NCBI GenBank assembly: GCA_951799425.1
Contig: OX637391.1
Location: 28,143,701-28,207,700, forward strand
DNA length: 64,000 bases
Direction: 5' to 3'
Source: Ilex aquifolium
Lineage: Eukaryota > Streptophyta > Magnoliopsida > Aquifoliales > Aquifoliaceae
The translations under genes were made by a program, and so were the position numbers. Below are positions 45,047 to 59,342 of this stretch, in pieces; the first letter of the stretch is position 1, and each line of letters starts with the position of its first letter. A model generated the notes under the pieces. The model searched no databases and was not told where the DNA came from. It saw only the letters and a list, made by a program, of their open reading frames with translations.

Positions 45047-47277
45047 TGTAACGCCCCAAATACCACCCTGGACGACATTACATACTAAAACCATATACAT
45101 CATGAGAGCACTAATATCATCCATAAATAAATTACACTTCATTCATCATCCATAAAATATTTACATCATTATCCAAAAGAATATGTCATCTTTGGCCTTT
45201 ACATTTTAAAAATTAATCCAAGTTGCACAGCGGAATAAACAAAAGGAACTAGACTACACAATGTTCCAAAAGAATGTCCTAGTCTAGTACAAAAGGAAAA
45301 GAGGTCGCTCTAAGCGTCCACCTCGGGATCCACACTCCCGTCTAGCGGAATCTCCCAAGTAGCGGGCTCCTCGACCCCTACGTCCTCCTCTTGTAGGAAA
45401 TCTGAAAAATGTTAGCAGCAGGGGATGAGCACGAAGCTCTGTAGCAAAATCTTCCCAAACTCAAACAAGGTTTAGAAAAGCATATAAAACGGTTGGTCTC
45501 ATTTTCACAAATAGCATATATAACATTTGAAGTAAAACCAGGACATTTGAATAGATCTCAAGTTTAAGGAACAATAGTAATTGAATGAATAAGTGAAACC
45601 AGTATACAGTTAACAAACTATATCCAAATATAACCCATTCTACCATAAACCGTTTCCAACAAGTTCTCTCGGAATCCCATACTTCCGGAAACTCTTGTCG
45701 AAACCATTTCCGGTACAATGCACGATAACCCACAATGTATATCCGACACTACCCACGTTACTATTCCGTCATCATTAGTGCTAGGAAATGTTCGTACCCA
45801 CACGGCGTACAAAGACGTCTACCCACACTATGTGGTAGGAAAAGTTCATACCCGCGTGGCATACAAAGCCGTCTACCCACTACATGACACCCGGTCAATA
45901 GTAAACCATGTTAGCATCGTACAACTACGCAAGAGATACTATACCGACAAACACCTCACCTTCCCAACAATTACACAATTCCCCTAATTTACACGCCATA
46001 TCCAAGAAAAATCCCCAATTCTCATAAGTTGTGGTACAAGAGTAATACAATAAAATGTACAAGAGATCATCATAAATAGCATTTTGTTGTTCACTATGAA
46101 ACACTAACGTTTTGAAATCGAGAACATAGGAGGAATCAAAAGAAAAACCCCTTTCTCTTGAAACCTAGGGTTTTAAGATGAGAAAAAGGATTTAATGGTT
46201 ATTCCACCATATATTTGTTTAAAACTTGATAATCATTGCAAGGATGTCAAGAATCAAGTAAATACTAGCAAGTATATACGGTTTTGAAACAAAAGAGTAC
46301 ATATAATTTAACCCTAACATCAATGTAAGAGAATAGGAAGAAATCCCCTACCTCAACCAAGTATCTCTAGCAACCCAAGCTTTAATGACTCCCCTTTTCC
46401 CTTTTTTTTTCTTGTTCCCTTGCTACTTTCTCTTTCGGTTCTAAGAGGTTTGAGTGAAAGTGAAGTGAAATTATAGTAGAGGGAATGGGTGGAGAAGTGG
46501 GTTCTTGAAAAACTAGGGTTTGATTTTGTTCAAGGTGTAAATCTCTCTTGATTTTATGTTTTTCTCTTCCTCTCTTCCTCTCTAATGGTTTCTAGGGTTT
46601 CAATTGGTGTAATGAGGCTTAGAGAGGTGTAAGGATGTATTTATAGTCAAAGAAATGGAGAAAGAACCGAAGCCGGGTCGGGCTAGGCTTTGCCGGGCGT
46701 ACCGGTACGCGTACCGGTACGGTTGAGCTACTGGAGTTCGGCGTACCGGTACGCGTACCGGTACGGTTCGACTGCCAGATTTTTGCTCCAACTTCCAGTG
46801 CAGTTTTGACCCATTTAGAGGTCGAATTGGAAAATTTTCATGAGATACACTTTTGTAGCCCTAGATGTCTACTATCTACTGTAAAAATTTCAGACCAATT
46901 GGACTTAAGGATAAAAAGTTATGGCCGAAATACTAAGCAGTGTCCAAAATCTTAAATTCCCAAATTTTCTCTACAATGTGTTTTAACTCCAAAATACTTC
47001 CTAACTTCGAATACACCTCATATTACCTCTCCCAAGGTTTCTCGACCTTCCGGACTCAATGGAAACCTTATTTTGACCTAAAAACCTTTAGAAACTTGTC
47101 TATTCATCCTTTCCAAGTTTAAACATCTTCGACACGTAACTTCCCAATCAAATTGTCTCCATAGCATTTATTCCTACGGTTTATTCTTATGTCACTACAT
47201 ATATCTACATCTTTACTAATATTATTTACTATATATATATCTCTATAAATATATAAAAGAAAATTCAGGGTGTTACA
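45047..47277 (-). repeat. Unit 3 LTR
   Basis: 2231 bp; T at 45207 shared with unit 4. Confidence 0.93.
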
Positions 47278-47318
47278 ATCCACCTCCCTTAAAGAAAGTT
47301 TCGTCCTCGAAACTTACC

Positions 47319-47844
47319 TCAAGTAGCGAACAAATATGGATACTTCTCCCGCATTTCTTGCTCCGGTTCCCATGTAGCTTCTTCCACTCCATGGTGTTGC
47401 CACAATACTTTTACTAATTTGATGACTTTGTTGCGAAGCACCTTCTCCTTGGCGTCGAGAATCCTCACCGGTTGTTCTTCATAGGTTGCTCCGTCTTGAA
47501 TTTCAATATCTTCCAAATCTACGACCGGCGTTGTATCCGATTGACACTTCCTCAGCATCGACACGTGAAACACATCTTGCACCCCGGATAGTTGACCTGG
47601 TAACCACAACTGATACGCCGCCTTGCCCACGACTTTAATCACTTCAAATGGCCCAGTAAATCGTGGCGCTAACTTGCCCTTCTTGCCGAATCGAAACACT
47701 CCCTTCTTGTGTGACACCTTGGAAAACATGTAATCTCCCACTTTTAATTACAAGGATCTTCGTCTGTGGTCCGCGTAGCTCTTCTGTCTACTTCGCGCCG
47801 TGCGTAGCCTCTCTCGGATGAGTTGAATCTTCTCCGTAGTTTTC
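47319..47844 (-). pseudogene. Unit 3 Pol C-terminus with chromodomain
   Basis: Copy of 37071-37596. Confidence 0.9.
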
Positions 47845-48042
47845 CCATTGTAGTCCTTACTCCGTTAGTTCGCTGCGCACTCTGATATAAATTACAATCT
47901 ACCAAAGGTTACAGTTGAAACCTAACCCGACTTGTCCTCCCATTTTAGCTTCCAAATCCATATACATTTTTCCAACGAATTTATTTAAGAAAAATTAACA
48001 TACTATCATCGAAAATACCATTTTATTGGTCAATACCAATCG

Positions 48043-48799
48043 TTAGAATTTTGAATTAAGGAACAAATAAATAATCAAGCTTTGGAATCAAGAACAAATT
48101 ACTATCAAGTTTAGAAATCAAGAACAAAAGAACACGCAAGGTTTGAAATTAATAACAAACGAATATCAAGTTTTTGGAATCCATAGTAAAGGAACAATCA
48201 AATCTTGAATTCCATAACAAACCCATATCAAGCTTTGGAATCCAAATAAGAAACAATCAAAGCTTGAAATCAAGAACAAAGTAACATTCGAATCTTGGAG
48301 TTTATAATCAGGAACTAATAAGTCTCAAGTTTCGAACTCAAAAACGAAGAGTAATCAAGTATTGAAATCAAGAGCAATTGATTGTCAAGTCTTGAAATCA
48401 AGAACCAATGAATATCAAGTATTGAATATCAAGAATAAATGAATCACAAGGTTTAGAATCAATAACAGATGAATATTAAATTTGGCTATCAAGAGCAAAT
48501 GAATATTAAGCTTGAAAATCAAGAATAAAGGCGTATCAAGCTTGAAAGTAATGAACAAAGGAGAAATTAAGATTTAACGGAACAATCATGTATGGAAGTC
48601 AATAACAAACAAATGGATCATCAAATTTAGATACCAAGAACAAATGGATTATTAAGCTTAGGAAATTAAGGACTAGGAAACAATTAAGTCTCGAGATCAA
48701 TAACAACGGATATCAAGCTTGGAATCAGAGATAAAGTAATAATCATATATTGGAATCGATAACAAACGACTATCAAGGTTTAAAATCAATGACAAAGGC
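48043..48799. repeat. Unit 3 30-bp minisatellite
   Basis: Copy of 37795-38551, with C at 48135. Confidence 0.88.
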
Positions 48800-49094
48800 A
48801 AGATAAAGAGAAAACACCTCTCCCTTGAAAACTAGGATTTCAAGGGCATACCAAAAGGATTTTGGTGGTCACCACCCATAACATAGCTTAGAACAAATAA
48901 TATTTAAGTTCGGGAATCAAGAGCAAAGGAGAAATCAAGAGAAAAATACATCTCCTTTGTAAACTAGGGTTTGAAGGCATAAGAAAAGATTTAGAGTTTA
49001 CCCAACCATAATATATTTTAGAACAAGGTAATATTAACAAGAATGACAAAACATGATGATTTCCTAGCAGGTAGATATAATTTAGAGTCAAAGA

Positions 49095-50015
49095 TTACAT
49101 ATATATAATAGCCCTACTGGTATCCCCTTGTTCTCCCGTAGGCAAATTAACATATACCGTAAGTTCTATTTCCTCGAAACCCAATCCAAATTTCACAGCA
49201 TATGCAGTACGTACAAAAGAATGAGTCGCATAGGAATCCAATAACATTCGGGCCCAAGAATCGTAGAAAAGAACGATACCTTCCACGATGGCGTTGGAGG
49301 CATTTTCCTCCGGTTGAGTTATAGCAAAAACCCTTCCTTGATTGGCGCCGCCGGGGGCATGAGCTTGTAACGGTCTCTGTGGTGGTAATGGCTGTCGTAG
49401 CGGTGGCCTGTTTGCATTCACTCGCCCCGTTGCTTGGTTGGTCTTGGTGGAAAGCAATGGACAATTATCTTTGAAGTGCCCAACACCTCCACAGGCAAAG
49501 CATCGGCGTGCATCTGTGCCTACTCTCTCTGGTACGCTTCCCGCTCCTTGAGCTATCTGAGGTCTCTGCTGTGTTGGCCTTTGTAGAGGTGGCTTGTTTG
49601 TTGGTACTTGCTCGGTTGCTTGCTTGGTCCTTGGGGGGAACGAGGGGCATCTACGTTTGAAGTGCCCATACTCTCCGCATGCAAAGCATTGGCGCGGGTC
49701 AGTGCTTGTTCTAGTCTGAGTCACTTCATCTTCTCGAACTATCTGAGGTCTTTGTCCAATCACGTCCACGTCCACGTACACGTCCACGTTCAAGTTCACG
49801 TCCTTGTTCACGTCCACCGACACGTACACGTCCACGTCCTCATTCTCGTCCACGAACACGTACTTGTATTCTCGAATTCAGAGTGTGACCCTCTTCTCGC
49901 GAATGGAAGGCCTCAAATCATGTTCAAAGCGTTTAACCCTCTTTGCATCAGGGGTCACAAACTCGATTGCGTAGCAAGACAATTCATCGAATTCGAACAA
50001 ATAATTAACCCCTAA
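49095..50015 (-). pseudogene. Unit 4 gag fragment (3' end shared with unit 3 boundary)
   Basis: Same as the unit 3 gag fragment at the sites compared. Confidence 0.9.
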
Positions 50016-50170
50016 CCTAAATAAACAACAAATCTTACCTATTTGATAAACACATAACCACAAACAAATTCAAGCCTAAGGTTTCTTCAACCTAGTCCTA
50101 CCTTTCTAGTGGTAATCCATACCCTACAGCTCCCATGTAAGACCTAAAGCCTAGGCTTTGATACCAAATC

Positions 50171-52401
50171 TGTAACGCCCCAAATACCACCCTGGACGAC
50201 ATTACATACTAAAACCATATACATCATGAGAGCACTAATATCATCCATAAATAAATTACACTTCATTCATCATCCATAAAATATTTACATCATTATCCAA
50301 AAGAATATGTCATCTTTGGCCTTTACATTTTAAAAATTAATCCAAGTTGCACAGCGGAATAAACAAAAGGAACTAGACTACACAATGTTCCAAAAGAATG
50401 TCCTAGTCTAGTACAAAAGGAAAAGAGGTCGCTCTAAGCGTCCACCTCGGGATCCACACTCCCGTCTAGCGGAATCTCCCAAGTAGCGGGCTCCTCGACC
50501 CCTACGTCCTCCTCTTGTAGGAAATCTGAAAAATGTTAGCAGCAGGGGATGAGCACGAAGCTCTGTAGCAAAATCTTCCCAAACTCAAACAAGGTTTAGA
50601 AAAGCATATAAAACGGTTGGTCTCATTTTCACAAATAGCATATATAACATTTGAAGTAAAACCAGGACATTTGAATAGATCTCAAGTTTAAGGAACAATA
50701 GTAATTGAATGAATAAGTGAAACCAGTATACAGTTAACAAACTATATCCAAATATAACCCATTCTACCATAAACCGTTTCCAACAAGTTCTCTCGGAATC
50801 CCATACTTCCGGAAACTCTTGTCGAAACCATTTCCGGTACAATGCACGATAACCCACAATGTATATCCGACACTACCCACGTTACTATTCCGTCATCATT
50901 AGTGCTAGGAAATGTTCGTACCCACACGGCGTACAAAGACGTCTACCCACACTATGTGGTAGGAAAAGTTCATACCCGCGTGGCATACAAAGCCGTCTAC
51001 CCACTACATGACACCCGGTCAATAGTAAACCATGTTAGCATCGTACAACTACGCAAGAGATACTATACCGACAAACACCTCACCTTCCCAACAATTACAC
51101 AATTCCCCTAATTTACACGCCATATCCAAGAAAAATCCCCAATTCTCATAAGTTGTGGTACAAGAGTAATACAATAAAATGTACAAGAGATCATCATAAA
51201 TAGCATTTTGTTGTTCACTATGAAACACTAACGTTTTGAAATCGAGAACATAGGAGGAATCAAAAGAAAAACCCCTTTCTCTTGAAACCTAGGGTTTTAA
51301 GATGAGAAAAAGGATTTAATGGTTATTCCACCATATATTTGTTTAAAACTTGATAATCATTGCAAGGATGTCAAGAATCAAGTAAATACTAGCAAGTATA
51401 TACGGTTTTGAAACAAAAGAGTACATATAATTTAACCCTAACATCAATGTAAGAGAATAGGAAGAAATCCCCTACCTCAACCAAGTATCTCTAGCAACCC
51501 AAGCTTTAATGACTCCCCTTTTCCCTTTTTTTTTCTTGTTCCCTTGCTACTTTCTCTTTCGGTTCTAAGAGGTTTGAGTGAAAGTGAAGTGAAATTATAG
51601 TAGAGGGAATGGGTGGAGAAGTGGGTTCTTGAAAAACTAGGGTTTGATTTTGTTCAAGGTGTAAATCTCTCTTGATTTTATGTTTTTCTCTTCCTCTCTT
51701 CCTCTCTAATGGTTTCTAGGGTTTCAATTGGTGTAATGAGGCTTAGAGAGGTGTAAGGATGTATTTATAGTCAAAGAAATGGAGAAAGAACCGAAGCCGG
51801 GTCGGGCTAGGCTTTGCCGGGCGTACCGGTACGCGTACCGGTACGGTTGAGCTACTGGAGTTCGGCGTACCGGTACGCGTACCGGTACGGTTCGACTGCC
51901 AGATTTTTGCTCCAACTTCCAGTGCAGTTTTGACCCATTTAGAGGTCGAATTGGAAAATTTTCATGAGATACACTTTTGTAGCCCTAGATGTCTACTATC
52001 TACTGTAAAAATTTCAGACCAATTGGACTTAAGGATAAAAAGTTATGGCCGAAATACTAAGCAGTGTCCAAAATCTTAAATTCCCAAATTTTCTCTACAA
52101 TGTGTTTTAACTCCAAAATACTTCCTAACTTCGAATACACCTCATATTACCTCTCCCAAGGTTTCTCGACCTTCCGGACTCAATGGAAACCTTATTTTGA
52201 CCTAAAAACCTTTAGAAACTTGTCTATTCATCCTTTCCAAGTTTAAACATCTTCGACACGTAACTTCCCAATCAAATTGTCTCCATAGCATTTATTCCTA
52301 CGGTTTATTCTTATGTCACTACATATATCTACATCTTTACTAATATTATTTACTATATATATATCTCTATAAATATATAAAAGAAAATTCAGGGTGTTAC
52401 A
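50171..52401 (-). repeat. Unit 4 LTR
   Basis: 2231 bp; T at 50331; adjoining PBS carries the same mutation as unit 3. Confidence 0.93.
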
Positions 52402-52442
52402 ATCCACCTCCCTTAAAGAAAGTTTCGTCCTCGAAACTTACC

Positions 52443-52968
52443 TCAAGTAGCGAACAAATATGGATACTTCTCCCGCATTTCTTGCTCCGGTTCCCATGTA
52501 GCTTCTTCCACTCCATGGTGTTGCCACAATACTTTTACTAATTTGATGACTTTGTTGCGAAGCACCTTCTCCTTGGCGTCGAGAATCCTCACCGGTTGTT
52601 CTTCATAGGTTGCTCCGTCTTGAATTTCAATATCTTCCAAATCTACGACCGGCGTTGTATCCGATTGACACTTCCTCAGCATCGACACGTGAAACACATC
52701 TTGCACCCCGGATAGTTGACCTGGTAACCACAACTGATACGCCGCCTTGCCCACGACTTTAATCACTTCAAATGGCCCAGTAAATCGTGGCGCTAACTTG
52801 CCCTTCTTGCCGAATCGAAACACTCCCTTCTTGTGTGACACCTTGGAAAACATGTAATCTCCCACTTTTAATTACAAGGATCTTCGTCTGTGGTCCGCGT
52901 AGCTCTTCTGTCTACTTCGCGCCGTGCGTAGCCTCTCTCGGATGAGTTGAATCTTCTCCGTAGTTTTC
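52443..52968 (-). pseudogene. Unit 4 Pol C-terminus with chromodomain
   Basis: Copy of 37071-37596. Confidence 0.9.
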
Positions 52969-53166
52969 CCATTGTAGTCCTTACTCCGTTAGTTCGCTGC
53001 GCACTCTGATATAAATTACAATCTACCAAAGGTTACAGTTGAAACCTAACCCGACTTGTCCTCCCATTTTAGCTTCCAAATCCATATACATTTTTCCAAC
53101 GAATTTATTTAAGAAAAATTAACATACTATCATCGAAAATACCATTTTATTGGTCAATACCAATCG

Positions 53167-53923
53167 TTAGAATTTTGAATTAAGGAACAAATAAATAATC
53201 AAGCTTTGGAATCAAGAACAAATTACTATCAAGTTTAGAAATCAAGAACAAAAGAACACGCAAGGTTTGAAATTAATAACAAACGAATATCAAGTTTTTG
53301 GAATCCATAGTAAAGGAACAATCAAATCTTGAATTCCATAACAAACCCATATCAAGCTTTGGAATCCAAATAAGAAACAATCAAAGCTTGAAATCAAGAA
53401 CAAAGTAACATTCGAATCTTGGAGTTTATAATCAGGAACTAATAAGTCTCAAGTTTCGAACTCAAAAACGAAGAGTAATCAAGTATTGAAATCAAGAGCA
53501 ATTGATTGTCAAGTCTTGAAATCAAGAACCAATGAATATCAAGTATTGAATATCAAGAATAAATGAATCACAAGGTTTAGAATCAATAACAGATGAATAT
53601 TAAATTTGGCTATCAAGAGCAAATGAATATTAAGCTTGAAAATCAAGAATAAAGGCGTATCAAGCTTGAAAGTAATGAACAAAGGAGAAATTAAGATTTA
53701 ACGGAACAATCATGTATGGAAGTCAATAACAAACAAATGGATCATCAAATTTAGATACCAAGAACAAATGGATTATTAAGCTTAGGAAATTAAGGACTAG
53801 GAAACAATTAAGTCTCGAGATCAATAACAACGGATATCAAGCTTGGAATCAGAGATAAAGTAATAATCATATATTGGAATCGATAACAAACGACTATCAA
53901 GGTTTAAAATCAATGACAAAGGC
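53167..53923. repeat. Unit 4 30-bp minisatellite
   Basis: Copy of 37795-38551, with C at 53259. Confidence 0.88.
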
Positions 53924-54218
53924 AAGATAAAGAGAAAACACCTCTCCCTTGAAAACTAGGATTTCAAGGGCATACCAAAAGGATTTTGGTGGTCACCACC
54001 CATAACATAGCTTAGAACAAATAATATTTAAGTTCGGGAATCAAGAGCAAAGGAGAAATCAAGAGAAAAATACATCTCCTTTGTAAACTAGGGTTTGAAG
54101 GCATAAGAAAAGATTTAGAGTTTACCCAACCATAATATATTTTAGAACAAGGTAATATTAACAAGAATGACAAAACATGATGATTTCCTAGCAGGTAGAT
54201 ATAATTTAGAGTCAAAGA

Positions 54219-55139
54219 TTACATATATATAATAGCCCTACTGGTATCCCTTTGTTCTCCCGTAGGCAAATTAACATATACCGTAAGTTCTATTTCCTCG
54301 AAACCCAATCCAAATTTCACAGCATATGCAGTACGTACAAAAGAATGAGTCGCATAGGAATCCAATAACATTCGGGCCCAAGAATCGTAGAAAAGAACGA
54401 TACCTTCCACGATGGCGTTGGAGGCATTTTCCTCCGGTTGAGTTATAGCAAAAACCCTTCCTTGATTGGCGCCGCCGGGGGCATGAGCTTGTAACGGTCT
54501 CTGTGGTGGTAATGGCTGTCGTAGCGGTGGCCTGTTTGCATTCACTCGCCCCGTTGCTTGGTTGGTCTTGGTGGAAAGCAATGGACAATTATCTTTGAAG
54601 TGCCCAACACCTCCACAGGCAAAGCATCGGCGTGCATCTGTGCCTACTCTCTCTGGTACGCTTCCCGCTCCTTGAGCTATCTGAGGTCTCTGCTGTGTTG
54701 GCCTTTGTAGAGGTGGCTTGTTTGTTGGTACTTGCTCGGTTGCTTGCTTGGTCCTTGGGGGGAACGAGGGGCATCTACGTTTGAAGTGCCCATACTCTCC
54801 GCATGCAAAGCATTGGCGCGGGTCAGTGCTTGTTCTAGTCTGAGTCACTTCATCTTCTCGAACTATCTGAGGTCTTTGTCCAATCACGTCCACGTCCACG
54901 TACACGTCCACGTTCAAGTTCACGTCCTTGTTCACGTCCACCGACACGTACACGTCCACGTCCTCATTCTCGTCCACGAACACGTACTTGTATTCTCGAA
55001 TTCAGAGTGTGACCCTCTTCTCGCGAATGGAAGGCCTCAAATCATGTTCAAAGCGTTTAACCCTCTTTGCATCAGGGGTCACAAACTCGATTGCGTAGCA
55101 AGACAATTCATCGAATTCGAACAAATAATTAACCCCTAA
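54219..55139 (-). pseudogene. Gag fragment spanning units 4 and 5, Gly-to-Arg variant
   Basis: Same as the unit 3 copy except TGEQRDT instead of TGEQGDT, from T at 54251. Confidence 0.9.
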
Positions 55140-55294
55140 CCTAAATAAACAACAAATCTTACCTATTTGATAAACACATAACCACAAACAAATTCAAGCC
55201 TAAGGTTTCTTCAACCTAGTCCTACCTTTCTAGTGGTAATCCATACCCTACAGCTCCCATGTAAGACCTAAAGCCTAGGCTCTGATACCAAATC

Positions 55295-57525
55295 TGTAAC
55301 GCCCCAAATACCACCCTGGACGACATTACATACTAAAACCATATACATCATGAGAGCACTAATATCATCCATAAATAAATTACACTTCATTCATCATCCA
55401 TAAAATATTTACATCATTATCCAAAAGAATATGTCATCTTTGGCCTTTACATTTCAAAAATTAATCCAAGTTGCACAGCGGAATAAACAAAAGGAACTAG
55501 ACTACACAATGTTCCAAAAGAATGTCCTAGTCTAGTACAAAAGGAAAAGAGGTCGCTCTAAGCGTCCACCTCGGGATCCACACTCCCGTCTAGCGGAATC
55601 TCCCAAGTAGCGGGCTCCTCGACCCCTACGTCCTCCTCTTGTAGGAAATCTGAAAAATGTTAGCAGCAGGGGATGAGCACGAAGCTCTGTAGCAAAATCT
55701 TCCCAAACTCAAACAAGGTTTAGAAAAGCATATAAAACGGTTGGTCTCATTTTCACAAATAGCATATATAACATTTGAAGTAAAACCAGGACATTTGAAT
55801 AGATCTCAAGTTTAAGGAACAATAGTAATTGAATGAATAAGTGAAACCAGTATACAGTTAACAAACTATATCCAAATATAACCCATTCTACCATAAACCG
55901 TTTCCAACAAGTTCTCTCGGAATCCCATACTTCCGGAAACTCTTGTCGAAACCATTTCCGGTACAATGCACGATAACCCACAATGTATATCCGACACTAC
56001 CCACGTTACTATTCCGTCATCATTAGTGCTAGGAAATGTTCGTACCCACACGGCGTACAAAGACGTCTACCCACACTATGTGGTAGGAAAAGTTCATACC
56101 CGCGTGGCATACAAAGCCGTCTACCCACTACATGACACCCGGTCAATAGTAAACCATGTTAGCATCGTACAACTACGCAAGAGATACTATACCGACAAAC
56201 ACCTCACCTTCCCAACAATTACACAATTCCCCTAATTTACACGCCATATCCAAGAAAAATCCCCAATTCTCATAAGTTGTGGTACAAGAGTAATACAATA
56301 AAATGTACAAGAGATCATCATAAATAGCATTTTGTTGTTCACTATGAAACACTAACGTTTTGAAATCGAGAACATAGGAGGAATCAAAAGAAAAACCCCT
56401 TTCTCTTGAAACCTAGGGTTTTAAGATGAGAAAAAGGATTTAATGGTTATTCCACCATATATTTGTTTAAAACTTGATAATCATTGCAAGGATGTCAAGA
56501 ATCAAGTAAATACTAGCAAGTATATACGGTTTTGAAACAAAAGAGTACATATAATTTAACCCTAACATCAATGTAAGAGAATAGGAAGAAATCCCCTACC
56601 TCAACCAAGTATCTCTAGCAACCCAAGCTTTAATGACTCCCCTTTTCCCTTTTTTTTTCTTGTTCCCTTGCTACTTTCTCTTTCGGTTCTAAGAGGTTTG
56701 AGTGAAAGTGAAGTGAAATTATAGTAGAGGGAATGGGTGGAGAAGTGGGTTCTTGAAAAACTAGGGTTTGATTTTGTTCAAGGTGTAAATCTCTCTTGAT
56801 TTTATGTTTTTCTCTTCCTCTCTTCCTCTCTAATGGTTTCTAGGGTTTCAATTGGTGTAATGAGGCTTAGAGAGGTGTAAGGATGTATTTATAGTCAAAG
56901 AAATGGAGAAAGAACCGAAGCCGGGTCGGGCTAGGCTTTGCCGGGCGTACCGGTACGCGTACCGGTACGGTTGAGCTACTGGAGTTCGGCGTACCGGTAC
57001 GCGTACCGGTACGGTTCGACTGCCAGATTTTTGCTCCAACTTCCAGTGCAGTTTTGACCCATTTAGAGGTCGAATTGGAAAATTTTCATGAGATACACTT
57101 TTGTAGCCCTAGATGTCTACTATCTACTGTAAAAATTTCAGACCAATTGGACTTAAGGATAAAAAGTTATGGCCAAAATACTAAGCAGTGTCCAAAATCT
57201 TAAATTCCCAAATTTTCTCTACAATGTGTTTTAACTCCAAAATACTTCCTAACTTCGAATACACCTCATATTACCTCTCCCAAGGTTTCTCGACCTTCCG
57301 GACTCAATGGAAACCTTATTTTGACCTAAAAACCTTTAGAAACTTGTCTATTCATCCTTTCCAAGTTTAAACATCTTCGACACGTAACTTCCCAATCAAA
57401 TTGTCTCCATAGCATTTATTCCTACGGTTTATTCTTATGTCACTACATATATCTACATCTTTACTAATATTATTTACTATATATATATCTCTATAAATAT
57501 ATAAAAGAAAATTCAGGGTGTTACA
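55295..57525 (-). repeat. Unit 5 LTR
   Basis: 2231 bp; A at 57175; PBS restored to the tRNA-Met match. Confidence 0.93.
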
Positions 57526-57566
57526 ATCCACCTCCCTTAAAGAAAGTTTCGTCCTCGAAACTTACC

Positions 57567-58092
57567 TCAAGTAGCGAACAAATATGGATACTTCTCCCGC
57601 ATTTCTTGCTCCGGTTCCCATGTAGCTTCTTCCACTCCATGGTGTTGCCACAATACTTTTACTAATTTGATGACTTTGTTGCGAAGCACCTTCTCCTTGG
57701 CGTCGAGAATCCTCACCGGTTGTTCTTCATAGGTTGCTCCGTCTTGAATTTCAATATCTTCCAAATCTACGACCGGCGTTGTATCCGATTGACACTTCCT
57801 CAGCATCGACACGTGAAACACATCTTGCACCCCGGATAGTTGACCTGGTAACCACAACTGATACGCCGCCTTGCCCACGACTTTAATCACTTCAAATGGC
57901 CCAGTAAATCGTGGCGCTAACTTGCCCTTCTTGCCGAATCGAAACACTCCCTTCTTGTGTGACACCTTGGAAAACATGTAATCTCCCACTTTTAATTACA
58001 AGGATCTTCGTCTGTGGTCCGCGTAGCTCTTCTGTCTACTTCGCGCCGTGCGTAGCCTCTCTCGGATGAGTTGAATCTTCTCCGTAGTTTTC
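57567..58092 (-). pseudogene. Unit 5 Pol C-terminus with chromodomain
   Basis: Copy of 37071-37596. Confidence 0.9.
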
Positions 58093-58290
58093 CCATTGTA
58101 GTCCTTACTCCGTTAGTTCGCTGCGCACTCTGATATAAATTACAATCTACCAAAGGTTACAGTTGAAACCTAACCCGACTTGTCCTCCCATTTTAGCTTC
58201 CAAATCCATATACATTTTTCCAACGAATTTATTTAAGAAAAATTAACATACTATCATCGAAAATACCATTTTATTGGTCAATACCAATCG

Positions 58291-59047
58291 TTAGAATTTT
58301 GAATTAAGGAACAAATAAATAATCAAGCTTTGGAATCAAGAACAAATTACTATCAAGTTTAGAAATCAAGAACAAAAGAACAAGCAAGGTTTGAAATTAA
58401 TAACAAACGAATATCAAGTTTTTGGAATCCATAGTAAAGGAACAATCAAATCTTGAATTCCATAACAAACCCATATCAAGCTTTGGAATCCAAATAAGAA
58501 ACAATCAAAGCTTGAAATCAAGAACAAAGTAACATTCGAATCTTGGAGTTTATAATCAGGAACTAATAAGTCTCAAGTTTCGAACTCAAAAACGAAGAGT
58601 AATCAAGTATTGAAATCAAGAGCAATTGATTGTCAAGTCTTGAAATCAAGAACCAATGAATATCAAGTATTGAATATCAAGAATAAATGAATCACAAGGT
58701 TTAGAATCAATAACAGATGAATATTAAATTTGGCTATCAAGAGCAAATGAATATTAAGCTTGAAAATCAAGAATAAAGGCGTATCAAGCTTGAAAGTAAT
58801 GAACAAAGGAGAAATTAAGATTTAACGGAACAATCATGTATGGAAGTCAATAACAAACAAATGGATCATCAAATTTAGATACCAAGAACAAATGGATTAT
58901 TAAGCTTAGGAAATTAAGGACTAGGAAACAATTAAGTCTCGAGATCAATAACAACGGATATCAAGCTTGGAATCAGAGATAAAGTAATAATCATATATTG
59001 GAATCGATAACAAACGACTATCAAGGTTTAAAATCAATGACAAAGGC
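58291..59047. repeat. Unit 5 30-bp minisatellite
   Basis: Copy of 37795-38551, with A at the 43011-equivalent site as in units 1 and 6. Confidence 0.88.
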
Positions 59048-59342
59048 AAGATAAAGAGAAAACACCTCTCCCTTGAAAACTAGGATTTCAAGGGCATACC
59101 AAAAGGATTTTGGTGGTCACCACCCATAACATAGCTTAGAACAAATAATATTTAAGTTCGGGAATCAAGAGCAAAGGAGAAATCAAGAGAAAAATACATC
59201 TCCTTTGTAAACTAGGGTTTGAAGGCATAAGAAAAGATTTAGAGTTTACCCAACCATAATATATTTTAGAACAAGGTAATATTAACAAGAATGACAAAAC
59301 ATGATGATTTCCTAGCAGGTAGATATAATTTAGAGTCAAAGA

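Larger units (their letters stand above)
44268..49391 (-). repeat. Array unit 3
   Basis: It shares T at 45034 (inside the PBS) and T at 45207 only with unit 4, and C at 48135 with units 2 and 4. Confidence 0.93.
49392..54515 (-). repeat. Array unit 4
   Basis: It shares T at 50158 (PBS) and 50331 with unit 3. Private T at 54251 changes a Gly codon to Arg near the end of the gag/protease frame. Confidence 0.93.
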
